Source: Alopecurus myosuroides
Taxonomy: Eukaryota > Streptophyta > Magnoliopsida > Poales > Poaceae
Direction of reading: 5' to 3'
Assembly (NCBI GenBank): GCA_028641055.1
Contig: CM054057.1
Location: forward strand, 332,908,482 to 332,972,481
DNA length: 64,000 nucleotides
A model generated the notes under the pieces. It had not been told where the DNA came from. It saw only the letters and a program-made list of their open reading frames with translations, and did not search any database. The position numbers and the translations under genes are program-made. Below are positions 35,185-46,628 of this stretch, in pieces (position 1 is the first letter of the stretch; every line of letters starts with the position of its first letter).

Positions 35185-35854
35185 AAGTATCGTGCGTGCG
35201 GCGAAGCAGCGGGTACTAGACTTGGCGAAAGAGAAAGAAAAAAAAATCAAAGCCACGAGGCTTTATTAGAGCAATGGTATTGCATTGCATGTCTGTGAAG
35301 GCATACAGCAAGTACTTCCGGTTTACTCCATTATGACCAAGTGTTTATTGCCGGCCAATGGAGAGAAAAAACAACCGATAGATATTGTAAATGCACTGTG
35401 ACCAATTTTTAGTTCGTGCGTGAAACAACAAAAACTGGACTCGGTGAACTTTTTTTGTGTCACTGCTTTAGCAAGAATCGGTGGCAAGCAGCATGTTGTA
35501 TGACGAAATATGGCGAATAGTTCATGCCATTTTTGTAAGGGGAAGTATTACTGTTCTACTCCATTGCGACCATGTATTTGGAGCCAACCAATAGAGTACT
35601 CAGCCTTTATTTGTAGTTTCTTTTGTTTTAATAGCGCATGTCCATGCTATTACTTAACACATACCCATAAGGACAATTATAATTATAATATAATATGGAG
35701 AAATACTCTTGCCACATGCTAAGGGAGACATCTAATATTCTTGCCATATGCTAAGGGAGACATCTTTGTTTTGTTCATTTCCATCGCGACCAGATACAAC
35801 GTGGTGCCAGCCGATGGCGTAAGATTTTGAAGAAATAATTAATTTATCAAGTTA

Positions 35855-36062
35855 GATGCGACCATAAAATGATAATTGGTGCCAGCCATCAGACTTGAAG
35901 GGTTTCACAGGTCGACACTGGCCGCACTGGCGTGTCGTACTGCTCCCATAAATTGTTTCCCGGATTTGATGCGATCGTAAAAAGGAACGATGCCAGCCAT
36001 CAGACTCGATGGGTTTCACAGCTTAGCACTGGCCGTACTGGTGCACCTTGCTGCTCCCAATA
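35855..36062. repeat. 113 bp imperfect tandem duplication
   Basis: Units begin GATGCGACC (35855) and GATGCGATC (35968). They share GCCAGCCATCAGACT, GGGTTTCACAG and GCACTGGCCG-like blocks in the same order. Confidence 0.85.
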
Positions 36063-36130
36063 GTTGAAGTGTCGGAATATCGTCGACAATGTAGAAGCAC
36101 TAGGGGATAATGATCCCCCAGTGTCATTGG

Positions 36131-36352
36131 TATGATTATTAGAGGGGAAATGCCCCCAGCATGGTTGATATGATCAGTGGAGGGGAAAATGCCCCCAGCT
36201 TGGTCGATATGATCAGTGGAGGGAACATGCCCCCAGCGTGGTTGATATGATCAGTGGAGGGAAAATGCCTCCAGCATGGTTGATATGATCACTGGAGGGA
36301 AAATGCCCCCAGCGTGGTTGATATGATCGGTGGAGGGAAAACGCCCCCAGTA
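36131..36352. repeat. 38-39 bp tandem repeat, about 5.7 units
   Basis: The unit is GTGGAGGGAAAATGCCCCC, then AGCGTGGTTGATATGATCA. Starts of GATC(A/G)(G/C)TGG at 36172, 36211, 36249, 36287 and 36325 give spacings of 39, 38, 38 and 38. A more diverged unit precedes. It lies between pol and the 3' LTR of the Tat-like element. Confidence 0.92.
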
Positions 36353-37156
36353 GCGATATATACGTTGGTGTAGCCTGTAGTTTTTGGACAACCAACAACG
36401 ACGCCTTGTATGCGTCGGGCAATGTTGTTTTAGTATATAAGTAGTTGCACAGGCCTCGTGAAGAAAAGTCATGGATCCTGAGCGAAAAATAAGAAACACA
36501 CGGAAGAAACAAAACCATGAAAAGCAAAACAAAGGTTTTTTTTGTTTTATTGGGGATTTTGGCTTTTCCGCTGGACACTAGCTATGAGTGTGACATCAGA
36601 AAAGGCTGCCGAAGGACTCAGTCATTGGGAACCGTCGAGGAACCATGACGGTTATGATTCAATAACCTTTCATTTCTTGTGTGTATGTGTGTGTATGAGG
36701 GTGATGTGCTTGGGGTGATCCCGAGAGGCAACAAAGAATCGTACCCTAGCCCATCGGGGCAATGAGTAACCACACAGTTCCACCATGCTCCCTTCCATGC
36801 CTCAAGAACGCAGAAAACATGGGCGAGGAGGAGTTAGGATAACTGGTTTTGGGACAACAGCTTGTAAAATTTTATCATGCCTTTGATGAGGGGTGGTGAA
36901 TGACTACCAACCGCCTTCTTTCCAGTGGTCCCCTTATTTCCCAGAACCGTTGGTCTTGCTTGGAGCCTATGGAGACTTTCTTTCTATGAGGATTGCTTGT
37001 ATGACCCCTTTTTTTTTGACTTCATGATGTATTATTTTTTTTCTTCTTCTTCCGAACTTTCTTGTGACTTCCTTCATTAGCTTTATTGCTTGAGTTTGCT
37101 GGAAGATCATCGACCTTTCTTCGGGAAACCACCTTGAGAACTTGGAAGGCAGTCAT

Positions 37157-40100
37157 TGTGACGCCCCGAGATCGGGCACTATGCAGATTTCAGCATTTCC
37201 GCCAAATCCGCATAATAACCGATTCCAGGTTGCCACTTGTGATAACATTACAACAGTTCACGAATAATCCACAATTACAACAGAAACAGATAGATACAAG
37301 ACGACTCGAACGAGCCAAGGATACAACTGATACAATACAAAGATCCAAATAACAGCGGAAGAAACAACATAGCGTCCGACTACGGACAAGATCCAAATTG
37401 GACTAAGAGTCCTGAAGATAACCGATGGCGTCCAATCCCTGCCCAGGCCAAGCCGGAGGGATTCCCAAGCTAACGTCGTCAGACTTCAAACCTGTTGACT
37501 GCAATATTGAATATGCAGCCACGAAAGAGATTCGTGGGTCAGTACGGTTAAGTACTGGCAAGTGGATAAACCCATACTCACAAGATACCGGCGTAACCAG
37601 TCATCACAAGATACAAATACTTTGGGTACAACGGAAAGAAAGGGATTATTGCAAAGAAGCGGCAGCGGGCTGCACTAACCAACTACAGAAACACGCTACA
37701 ACTTCCGACTAACAGAAAGAAGATAAGATAGCGTATCGTAACCAACTACAACTACTCACCAAACAATACCCATCCAATGTCACCCCCTACTAAGGAAGCA
37801 ACCCAAGGATAACTCACACTGTTGGATTAATGATGGATCAAGTTATTGTGTCAATAAGACTATTACTAGTCAAGTTATTATCATTAGGTGTAAGTTGTCT
37901 GAGTACTTGTTAGCCAGTACTTTCACCAAGTAATCCATAACCGCGGAAAACACGGCTTCTCGAGAAGATTTATCCCTGCAGGGGTGTGCTCCAGTACCCG
38001 TACACACTCAAGCCACCAACTAAAACTCAGGTTGGCTTGACACGACCCAAACCATCTCTACAACCCATCCTACGAGCCACGGAGCTATAAGGTCCCAGCC
38101 ACGCAGCCGAATACTCAGCGCAGGTGTGCAAAACTCCCGCAGGACACAACACCCCGGCACTACAGGCCTCGCCCTATATGCATCATCATCATCAGTAACC
38201 ATGGGTGATCAACCCATTATGCAAGGAGCAAATGGAACACCCGAACTAAGTGTGGCTCTTCGGACAAGCTGCAGATCAGGTCTAAGTCGAGGGGGTCCCA
38301 TACTACCACCCGGATGCGGTGAGCACGCTCATCATGGATCAGTAGACAAGACTCTTTTCCTAGTTCCGACACCAGCAGACTCCAAAACCCTAACCCGGGC
38401 CTCCTGCCGGTGCCTTATCATCAAATTATTATTACCCAAAACATTAACATGTTGTTGATTAAATTGAAACCCAACTATCAACTAAACAGGTGATAAAACA
38501 AAAGGACAACGGGACTAGAGCGCAAACAACACTAAGCACGCAACTACGACACGATGGCCAACAGAGTAAACAAACAACAGTTAATAGGAAGTGGAAGGAA
38601 AAGGCTATATCATGGCTGCAAGGTAAACATATAATAGGATCGAGACACAAGCATCGTATCAACAGGCTAGAATAAGAACAACGGAAAGAATCGGTAACAA
38701 GTGATGAAAGGCAGCCATTTGGCAGCAGGTGAGTATACTTGCCTGAGATCCCGCAAGGTAGCAGAACTTGTCGTTGCTCACATCATCTCAACGTCCTATC
38801 CGGAAAGAAGCAACGAACCTCGAACAAACACCGGATGCAACAATTACTTCTACGGCAAAAGATCCAGCATGATCCTATTTTATATGCATGGCATGGCAAG
38901 ATGCGACAGGGGAAACAACTTAAGCAATTTAATCGGAACCGGAGTCCGGAGAAATAGGAATTGGTTCAAGTTGTTTATCTAACCATCAATATTAAATGTT
39001 GATTAACAGGTTTAAACAAGGAAGAAGTGAGGTATTCAATATTAAATGGAATAGGGCAACAACTGAATTAAATACCCCAACACATTCCATATTTATTTAT
39101 TAGGTGAACATACATAACACTACTACAAATGCAAAATGCAAGGTGCAAACATGAACATGGATGGCATGAACAGATTAAGTGCATTTTTCTGGTATGAAAA
39201 CATATTTTATTTGTTGGATTTGGAATTAAAATGAGCAAGTTATTAAATTAGCAATTTTTAATGCATTAATTAAGAAATAGTTGTTTTCAGCAATTTAGAT
39301 TATTCAAAACTGAAAACAAAGTTTATATTTGCAAAGTTTAGAGAATTTTTTATTGGAAAACATATTTTACTTTTCAAATTTGGAGTTAAAATGAATTAGT
39401 TATGATTTATGCAATTTAAATCAATTTAAATTGAGCCGGAAGCCCAACATTTAATTTAGGAGGTTCGAGTTATTTATTTACCCACAAAAATGCAATGCAA
39501 CACATGAATGAGATGACATTTTAATTATAGTTGATATGTTATAGAAAATAGGGCATAGGTATAGGGGTTTGGGTTTAGGGTGCACACGTGTGGAAAGAAG
39601 ATCTTCGGGTTCGGCGCCGGTGTCTTCGGGATGAAGAAGACGACGACAAAGAGGGAGATAGACGGCGGCGAGGAAGGATGGAAAGTAGACATTCTCGCGT
39701 CGTCGTCGAGGTAGTCGAAGTAGGCGTAGTAGTCGAAGTAGTCTACGGAGGAAACACAACATCGTCATCTTCGGGGTCGATTGTGCACAAGGCGGCTTCG
39801 GGGTACAAGGCACGCACGAAGCGACAACGCAAGCGGACATGGTAGATCTTGTCGAGGTAGCGGAACTTGTCGACGAAGATCTTGTCGTCGAGGTACGGCT
39901 CGGGGTCGATCTTGGCACGGTCGTAGTCGAGGTAGTAGTTCTTGTCGTCGTCGAGGTACTCTTAGCATCCTTGTAGGAGATCATGGTGGTTCATGTCTTC
40001 ATGGCGCGCACGATGGCAGCCAACACAAGGCGGACCCGGCGAAGATCATGTCAAGGTTCCGGTCGTTGGAGTCGGGGTGTTCTTGTCGATGCGGTTCGTT

Positions 40101-41408
40101 GAAAAAGAGAGGATCTTCGCGGAGTGGAGGAAGTAGAGATGAGTGTCGACGCCGGGGTTGTAGTCGTGCACTGCCGTCCCGCCCACGTCGACGAAGTTGC
40201 AGCAGCGCCACCACACATCCTCGCCGCGCAACTTTGGATGACCTGATATTCTAGAGCTCAACGCCTATGGTGCTCCAATCGATGACAGGCTATTGAGCTC
40301 CTGCGTTGCTTTGGATGGGGTCCAGCTCCCGTATGGCGGCGTCGAGGTGGCTCGGGGACGAGTAGCGCTCCTGCACGACGTGGATGCGCCCAACCCGGCC
40401 TCACTTGCTCGAGTCGCCGCTGTCGCATCCGGACGGCAGGCGCCCCATCGCCGGCGAGCACACAGGCGCACCTCCCTCCGTCGACCTAGGGCGCGACGCG
40501 GACTGGCGAGCTCGACAGAGCTGTGCACTGTCCAATCGATACAAGCGCGCTCCATTGAGCAAGCCAGCCGCACCGCCTCTGTTGTCGGCGAAGGTAGGGC
40601 GGGGCTGGTCGATCCGCTGCTCTCCCCTCTGTGGCTGGCCGGCGTACAACAGCTCTGGCGAGCGGTAGAAGGCCTCCATGGCGGGGATGACCAGGAGCGA
40701 CCTCCATGGCTGGGAAGCGACGGCCCGGACGTTAGGAGGGGCCTGGAGAGCGGCGGCACCGGCCGGTGAGGAGCAGAGGGCGGCCGCGGCTTTCTCCATG
40801 GCGGCGGCGCAAGCAGCCAGAGGGAGGGGGCGACGGAGCTCCGGGGAGGGTTGCTGGCTGCCGGCGGGAGAGGAGGCGAGGGCTTCGGGGCGGAGGGAAC
40901 CGGGGCGAGGTGGAGGCCATCGAAGGCTGGCTCGGGAGGAAGAAGGGCGAGCGAGGGGATCGAGCGATCCCCTCCTCCCGTGCGTGCGGTTTGCTTCGTT
41001 CGTTTTTTTTTTTTTTTGCACCGGTGGGAGGACCCCTTTGCAAATAACAGAAACGGCGGGGGGGGATTGAGAGGGAGGGGATTAGGGTAAGGGGAGGGAA
41101 TTCGGAGGGGGCTGGCTGGGCTTGCTGTTTGGGCTAGTTGGGCCGGAAAAAAAAGCAGGTTGCCCCTCTCTGTCCCTCACGACTCTATTTTTTTTTGTGG
41201 GTTGGTTGTATTATTTTCCAGAAACTGTTTTGGCATTATTAGAAGAATATATTTCTGTTTTGCATCAAACAAATTTTAGAAAGTCAAGAGTTGATGAAAT
41301 TAAGCATTTTGCAAGTTTCAAATGCGCGATGATTTATGAGGATGCCATGCGATGCGAAAAGAAAAACAACGATCAATCTATTTGGGGGGAAAAACCCCGG
41401 GCGTTACA
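37157..41408 (-). repeat. 3' LTR of the non-autonomous element (4252 bp)
   Basis: Left copy. It contains an AT-rich part (38990-39540), a GTCGTCGAGGTAG-like low-complexity stretch (39690-39965) and a CpG-rich part (40000-41100) that on the minus strand gives many proline/arginine-rich frames with no domain. Confidence 0.92.
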
Positions 41409-41884
41409 TACGACACCACTAACAAGGGATTGCGCCCTCGCAATCCACCTACTAACCCGGGAGGGGAAAGAAGTTCGACTATCGATCCTTCATGCTTCTA
41501 GTTGATCTCCTCGACACCACTAACAAGAGATTCTTGCTCGGGCTGATGACGATGTTCTTCCACCAGGAATCTTCCGATGATCGAACCTATTAGGTTAAAG
41601 GCTCAGAAAACGTCCAGCCACGTAGGATCCTAACACTTTGAAAGATAGACAAGAGGGGAGACTCCAAAACAAATAAGATGGGAGGGGAAATAGAATAGAG
41701 ATAAGGATAAAACAAGAATCCTATTGAGATGTTTTTCCAAAATAGTTTAGCAGAAATAGTTTTTGACACTCTAGAAACAACGACCATTAGCGAGGTTAAC
41801 CTACAGGCTTTGCGGACCCGTTGCTTCGATAACCATTCGTATCGAAACAATCTCGGGAATCGGAACCAAGGCTCTGATACCATT
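41409..41884 (-). other. 476 bp interior of the non-autonomous element, with PBS
   Basis: The PBS TGGTATCAGAGC (minus strand) lies at 41871-41882, two bases from the right LTR. The other end, beside the left LTR, lacks an obvious polypurine tract. GACACCACTAACAAG occurs twice (41411 and 41514). No ORF of note. Confidence 0.85.
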
Positions 41885-44800
41885 TGTGACGCCCCGAGAT
41901 CGGGCACTATGCAGATTTCAGCATTTCCGCCAAATCCGCATAATAACCGATTCCAGGTTGCCACTTGTGATAACATTACAACAGTTCACGAATAATCCAC
42001 CATTACAACAGAAACAGATAGATACAAGACGACTCGAACGAGCCAAGGATACAACTGATACAATACAAAGATCCAAATAACAGCGGAAGAAACAACATAG
42101 CGTCCGACTACGGACAAGATCCAAATTGGACTAAGAGTCCTGAAGATAACCGATGGCGTCCAATCCCTGCCCAGGCCAAGCCGGAGGGATTCCCAAGCTA
42201 ATGTCGTCAGACTTCAAACCTGTTGACTGCAATATTGAATATGCAGCCACGAAAGAGATTCGTGGGTCAGTACGGTTAAGTACTGGCAAGTGGATAAACC
42301 CATACTCACAAGATACCAGCGTAACCAGTCATCACAAGATACAAATACTTTGGGTACAACGGAAAGAAAGGGATTATTGCAAAGAAGCGGCAGCGGGCTG
42401 CACTAACCAACTACAGAAACACGCTACAACTTCCGACTAACAGAAAGAAGATAAGATAGCGTATCGTAACCAACTACAACTACTCACCAAACAATACCCA
42501 TCCAATGTCACCCCCTACTAAGGAAGCAACCCAAGGATAACTCACACTGTTGGATTAATGATGGATCAAGTTATTGTGTCAATAAGACTATTACTAGTCA
42601 AGTTATTATCATTAGGTGTAAGTTGTCTGAGTACTTGTTAGCCAGTACTTTCACCAAGTAATCCATAACCGCGGAAAACACGGCTTCTCGAGAAGATTTA
42701 TCCCTGCAGGGGTGTGCTCCAGTACCCGTACACACTCAAGCCACCAACTAAAACTCAGGTTGGCTTGACACGACCCAAACCATCTCTACAACCCATCCTA
42801 GGAGCCACGGAGCTATAAGGTCCCAGCCACGCAGCCGAATACTCAGCGCAGGTGTGCAAAACTCCCGCAGGACACAACACCCCGGCACTACAGGCCTCGC
42901 CCTATATGCATCATCATCATCAGTAACCATGGGTGATCAACCCATTATGCAAGGAGCAAATGGAACACCCGAACTAAGTGTGGCTCTTCGGACAAGCTGC
43001 AGATCAGGTCTAAGTCGAGGGGGGTCCCATACTACCACCCGGATGCGGTGAGCACGCTCATCATGGATCAGTAGACAAGACTCTTTTCCTAGTTCCGACA
43101 CCAGCAGACTCCAAAACCCTAACCCGGGCCTCCTGCCGGTGCCTTATCATCAAATTATTATTACCCAAAACATTAACATGTTGTTGATTAAATTGAAACC
43201 CAACTATCAACTAAACAGGTGATAAAACAAAAGGACAACGGGACTAGAGCGCAAACAACACTAAGCACGCAACTACGACACGATGGCCAACAGAGTAAAC
43301 AAACAACAGTTAATAGGAAGTGGAAGGAAAAGGCTATATCATGGCTGCAAGGTAAACATATAATAGGATCGAGACACAAGCATCGTATCAACAGGCTAGA
43401 ATAAGAACAACGGAAAGAATCGGTAACAAGTGATGAAAGGCAGCCATTTGGCAGCAGGTGAGTATACTTGCCTGAGATCCCGCAAGGTAGCAGAACTTGT
43501 CGTTGCTCACATCATCTCAACGTCCTATCCGGAAAGAAGCAACGAACCTCGAACAAACACCGGATGCAACAATTACTTCTACGGCAAAAGATCCAGCATG
43601 ATCCTATTTTATATGCATGGCATGGCAAGATGCGACAGGGGAAACAACTTAAGCAATTTAATCGGAACCGGAGTCCGGAGAAATAGGAATTGGTTCAAGT
43701 TGTTTATCTAACCATCAATATTAAATGTTGATTAACAGGTTTAAACAAGGAAGAAGTGAGGTATTCAATATTAAATGGAATAGGGCAACAACTGAATTAA
43801 ATACCCCAACACATTCCATATTTATTTATTAGGTGAACATACATAACACTACTACAAATGCAAAATGCAAGGTGCAAACATGAACATGGATGGCATGAAC
43901 AGATTAAGTGCATTTTTCTGGTATGAAAACATATTTTATTTGTTGGATTTGGAATTAAAATGAGCAAGTTATTAAATTAGCAATTTTTAATGCATTAATT
44001 AAGAAATAGTTGTTTTCAGCAATTTAGATTATTCCAAACAGAAAACAAAGTTTATATTTGCAAAGTTTAGAGAATTTTTTATTGGAAAACATATTTTACT
44101 TTTCAAATTTGGAGTTAAAATGAATTAGTTATGATTTATGCAATTTAAATCAATTTAAATTGAGCCTGAAGCCCAACATTTAATTTAGGAGGTTCGAGTT
44201 ATTTATTTACCCACAAAAATGCAATGCAACACATGAATGAGATGACATTTTAATTATAGTTGATATGTTATAGAAAATAGGGCATAGGTATAGGGGTTTG
44301 GGTTTAGGGTGCACACGTGTGGAAAGAAGATCTTCGGGTTCGGCGCCGGTGTCTTCGGGATGAAGAAGAAGACGACGACAAAGAGGGAGATAGACGGCGG
44401 CGAGGAAGGATGGAAAGTAGACATTCTCGCGTCGTCGTCGAGGTAGTCGAAGTAGGCGTAGTAGTCGAAGTAGTCGACGGAGGAAACGCAACATCGTCAT
44501 CTTCGAGGTCGATTGTGCACAAGGCGGCTTCGGGGTACAAGGCACGCACGAAGCGACAACGCAAGCGGACATGGTAGATCTTGTCGAGGTAGCGGAACTT
44601 GTCGACGAAGATCTTGTCGTCGAGGTACGGCTCGGGGTCGATCTTGGCACGGTCGTAGTCGAGGTAGTAGTTCTTGTCGTCGTCGAGGTACTCTTAGCAT
44701 CCTTGTAGGAGATCATGGTGGTTCATGTCTTCATGGCACGCACGATGGCGGCCAACACAAGGCGGACCCGGCGAAGATCATGTCAAGGTTCCGGTCGTTG

Positions 44801-46141
44801 GAGTCGGGGTGTTCTTGTCGATGCGGTTCGTTGAAAAAGAGAGGATCTTCGCGGAGTGGAGGAAGTAGAGATGAGTGTCGACGCCGGGGTTGTAGTCGTG
44901 CACTGCCGTCCCGCCCACGTCGACGAAGTTGCAGCAGCGCCACCACACATCCTCGCCGCGCAACTTTGGATGACCTGATATTCTAGAGCTCAACGCCTAT
45001 GGTGCTCCAATCGATGACAGGCTATTGAGCTCCTGCGTTGCTTTGGATGGGGTCCAGCTCCCGTATGGCGGCGTCGAGGTGGCTCGGGGACGAGTAGCGC
45101 TCCTGCACGACGTGGATGCGCCCAACCCGGCCTCACTTGCTCGAGTCGCCGCTGTCGCATCCGGACGGCAGGCGCCCCATCGCCGGCGAGCACACAGGCG
45201 CACCTCCCTCCGTCGACCTAGGGCGCGACGCGGACTGGCGAGCTCGACAGAGCTGTGCACTGCCCAATCGATACAAGCGCGCTCCATTGAGCAAGCCAGC
45301 CGCACCGCCTCTGTTGTCGGCGAAGGTAGGGCGGGGCCGGTCGATCCGCTGCTCTCCCCTCTGTGGCTGGCCGGCGTACTGCAGCTCTGGCGAGCAGTAG
45401 AAGGCCTCCATGGCGGGGATGACCAGGAGCGACCTCCATGGCTGGGAAGTGACGGCCCGGACGTCAGGAGGGGCCTGGGGAGCGGCGGCACCGGCCGGTG
45501 AGGAGCAGAGGGCGGCCGCGGCTTTCTCCTTGGCGGCGGCGCAAGCAGCCAGAGGGAGGGGGCGACGGAGCTCCGGGGAGGGTTGCTGGCTGCCGGCGGG
45601 AGAGGAGGTGAGGGCTTCGGGGCGGAGGGAACCGGGGCGAGGTGGAGGCCATCGAAGGCTGGCTCGGGAGGAAGAAGGGCGAGCGAGGGGATCGAGCGAT
45701 CCCCTCCTCCTGTGCGTGCGGTTCGCTTCGTTCGTTTTTTTTTTTTTGCACCGGTGGGAGGACCCCTTTGCAAATAATAGAAACGGCGGGGGGGGGGGAT
45801 TGAGAGGGAGGGAATTAGGGTAAGGGGAGGGAATTCGGTGGGGGCTGGCTGGGCTTGCTGTTTGGGCTAGTTGGGCCGGAAAAAAAAAGCAGGTTGCCCC
45901 TCTCTCTCCCTCACGACTCTATTTTTTTTGTGGGTTGGTTGTATTATTTTCCAGAAACTGTTTTGGCATTATTAGAAGAATATATTTCTGTTTTGCATCA
46001 AACAAATTTTAGAAAGTCAAGAGTTGATGAAATTAAGCATTTTGCAAGTTTCAAATGCGCGATGATTTATGAGGATGCCATGCGATGCGAAAAGAAAAAC
46101 AACGATCAATCTATTTGGGGGGAAAAACCCCGGGCGTTACA
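41885..46141 (-). repeat. 5' LTR of the non-autonomous element (4257 bp)
   Basis: Right copy, collinear with 37157-41408 apart from single-base changes and small indels in homopolymers and GA repeats. Confidence 0.92.
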
Positions 46142-46628
46142 GTCATCCACCTTGATGGACTAAAAACCCTCAGGCATATTATGTGGGGATTTTTGGTGGC
46201 ACACCCCAGGGTTGCCAAGTGGCTACACACCAAGTCCAACTTATGTTGGATTAGGCAGCCCTTTCCTGATCTTTTCCTAGGATCTTCCCTGGGGCGAGGT
46301 GTCTCTACGAACCCAAGGCACATCCAGAAGCATGGGGATATGGGACCTCATTACTCGGAAGTGTCCCAAGTAGTCTCCTCCGTTGCCTCTCGGAACATAT
46401 ACGGTGTTGTGTGTTGTGGGTTGTGGGTATAGGTGCCGCTCCACTTACCACGATTTGCACCGTGCTTCCGCTAGACAAGTCATAGGGCAGCCAAATCATC
46501 AGTCACGAGCTTTGTGTGATTGGGGAAAACCATTTTAATGTAGGACCTGATAGTCCATGGTTTAATAAAACATTTTTTTAAAGCAAAGAAAACAAATGAG
46601 AGAGAGAAATGTCGGTATGCGGAAATGA
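46142..46628 (-). other. 3' non-coding tail of Tat-like element (right part)
   Basis: Between the integrase stop codon and the GTCAT insertion site. No coding signal. Confidence 0.7.

Larger units (their letters stand above)
35185..37156 (-). other. 3' non-coding tail of Tat-like element (left part)
   Basis: No ORF with recognisable protein. It holds degenerate repeats around a GCGACC...GCCAGCC theme (near 35338, 35566, 35785), a 113 bp tandem pair (35855-36062) and a 38 bp tandem array (36131-36352). It is continued at 46142-46628 beyond the nested insertion. Confidence 0.75.
37157..46141 (-). mobile_element. non-autonomous LTR element: two 4.25 kb LTRs around 476 bp
   Basis: Two nearly identical direct repeats (37157-41408 and 41885-46141) with TGTGACGCCCC...GGGCGTTACA termini enclose 476 bp that contain a PBS next to the right-hand LTR. 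Orientation is therefore minus. A 5 bp target duplication GTCAT (37152-37156 and 46142-46146) proves it as one insertion into the Tat-like tail. The interior codes for nothing. Comparing the first 0.9 kb by eye, the LTRs differ at about four bases, so insertion is recent. The superfamily cannot be read from protein; the LTR style (TGTRACRCCCC) suggests Ty3. Confidence 0.93.

Noticed and set aside
36131..36352. Possible CRISPR-like array
   Set aside because: Units are directly adjacent with no unique spacers, and the context is a plant retrotransposon tail.
39560..39582. Telomere-like GGGTTTGGGTTTAGGG
   Set aside because: Only about two degenerate units, repeated in the other LTR at 44292; not an interstitial telomere array.
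44997..45773. 258-codon minus-strand frame, and overlapping frames, in the non-autonomous element's LTR
   Set aside because: Pro/Arg/Ser-rich product of CpG-rich DNA, several frames open at once, and different lengths in the two LTR copies (40265-41043 region). No domain.
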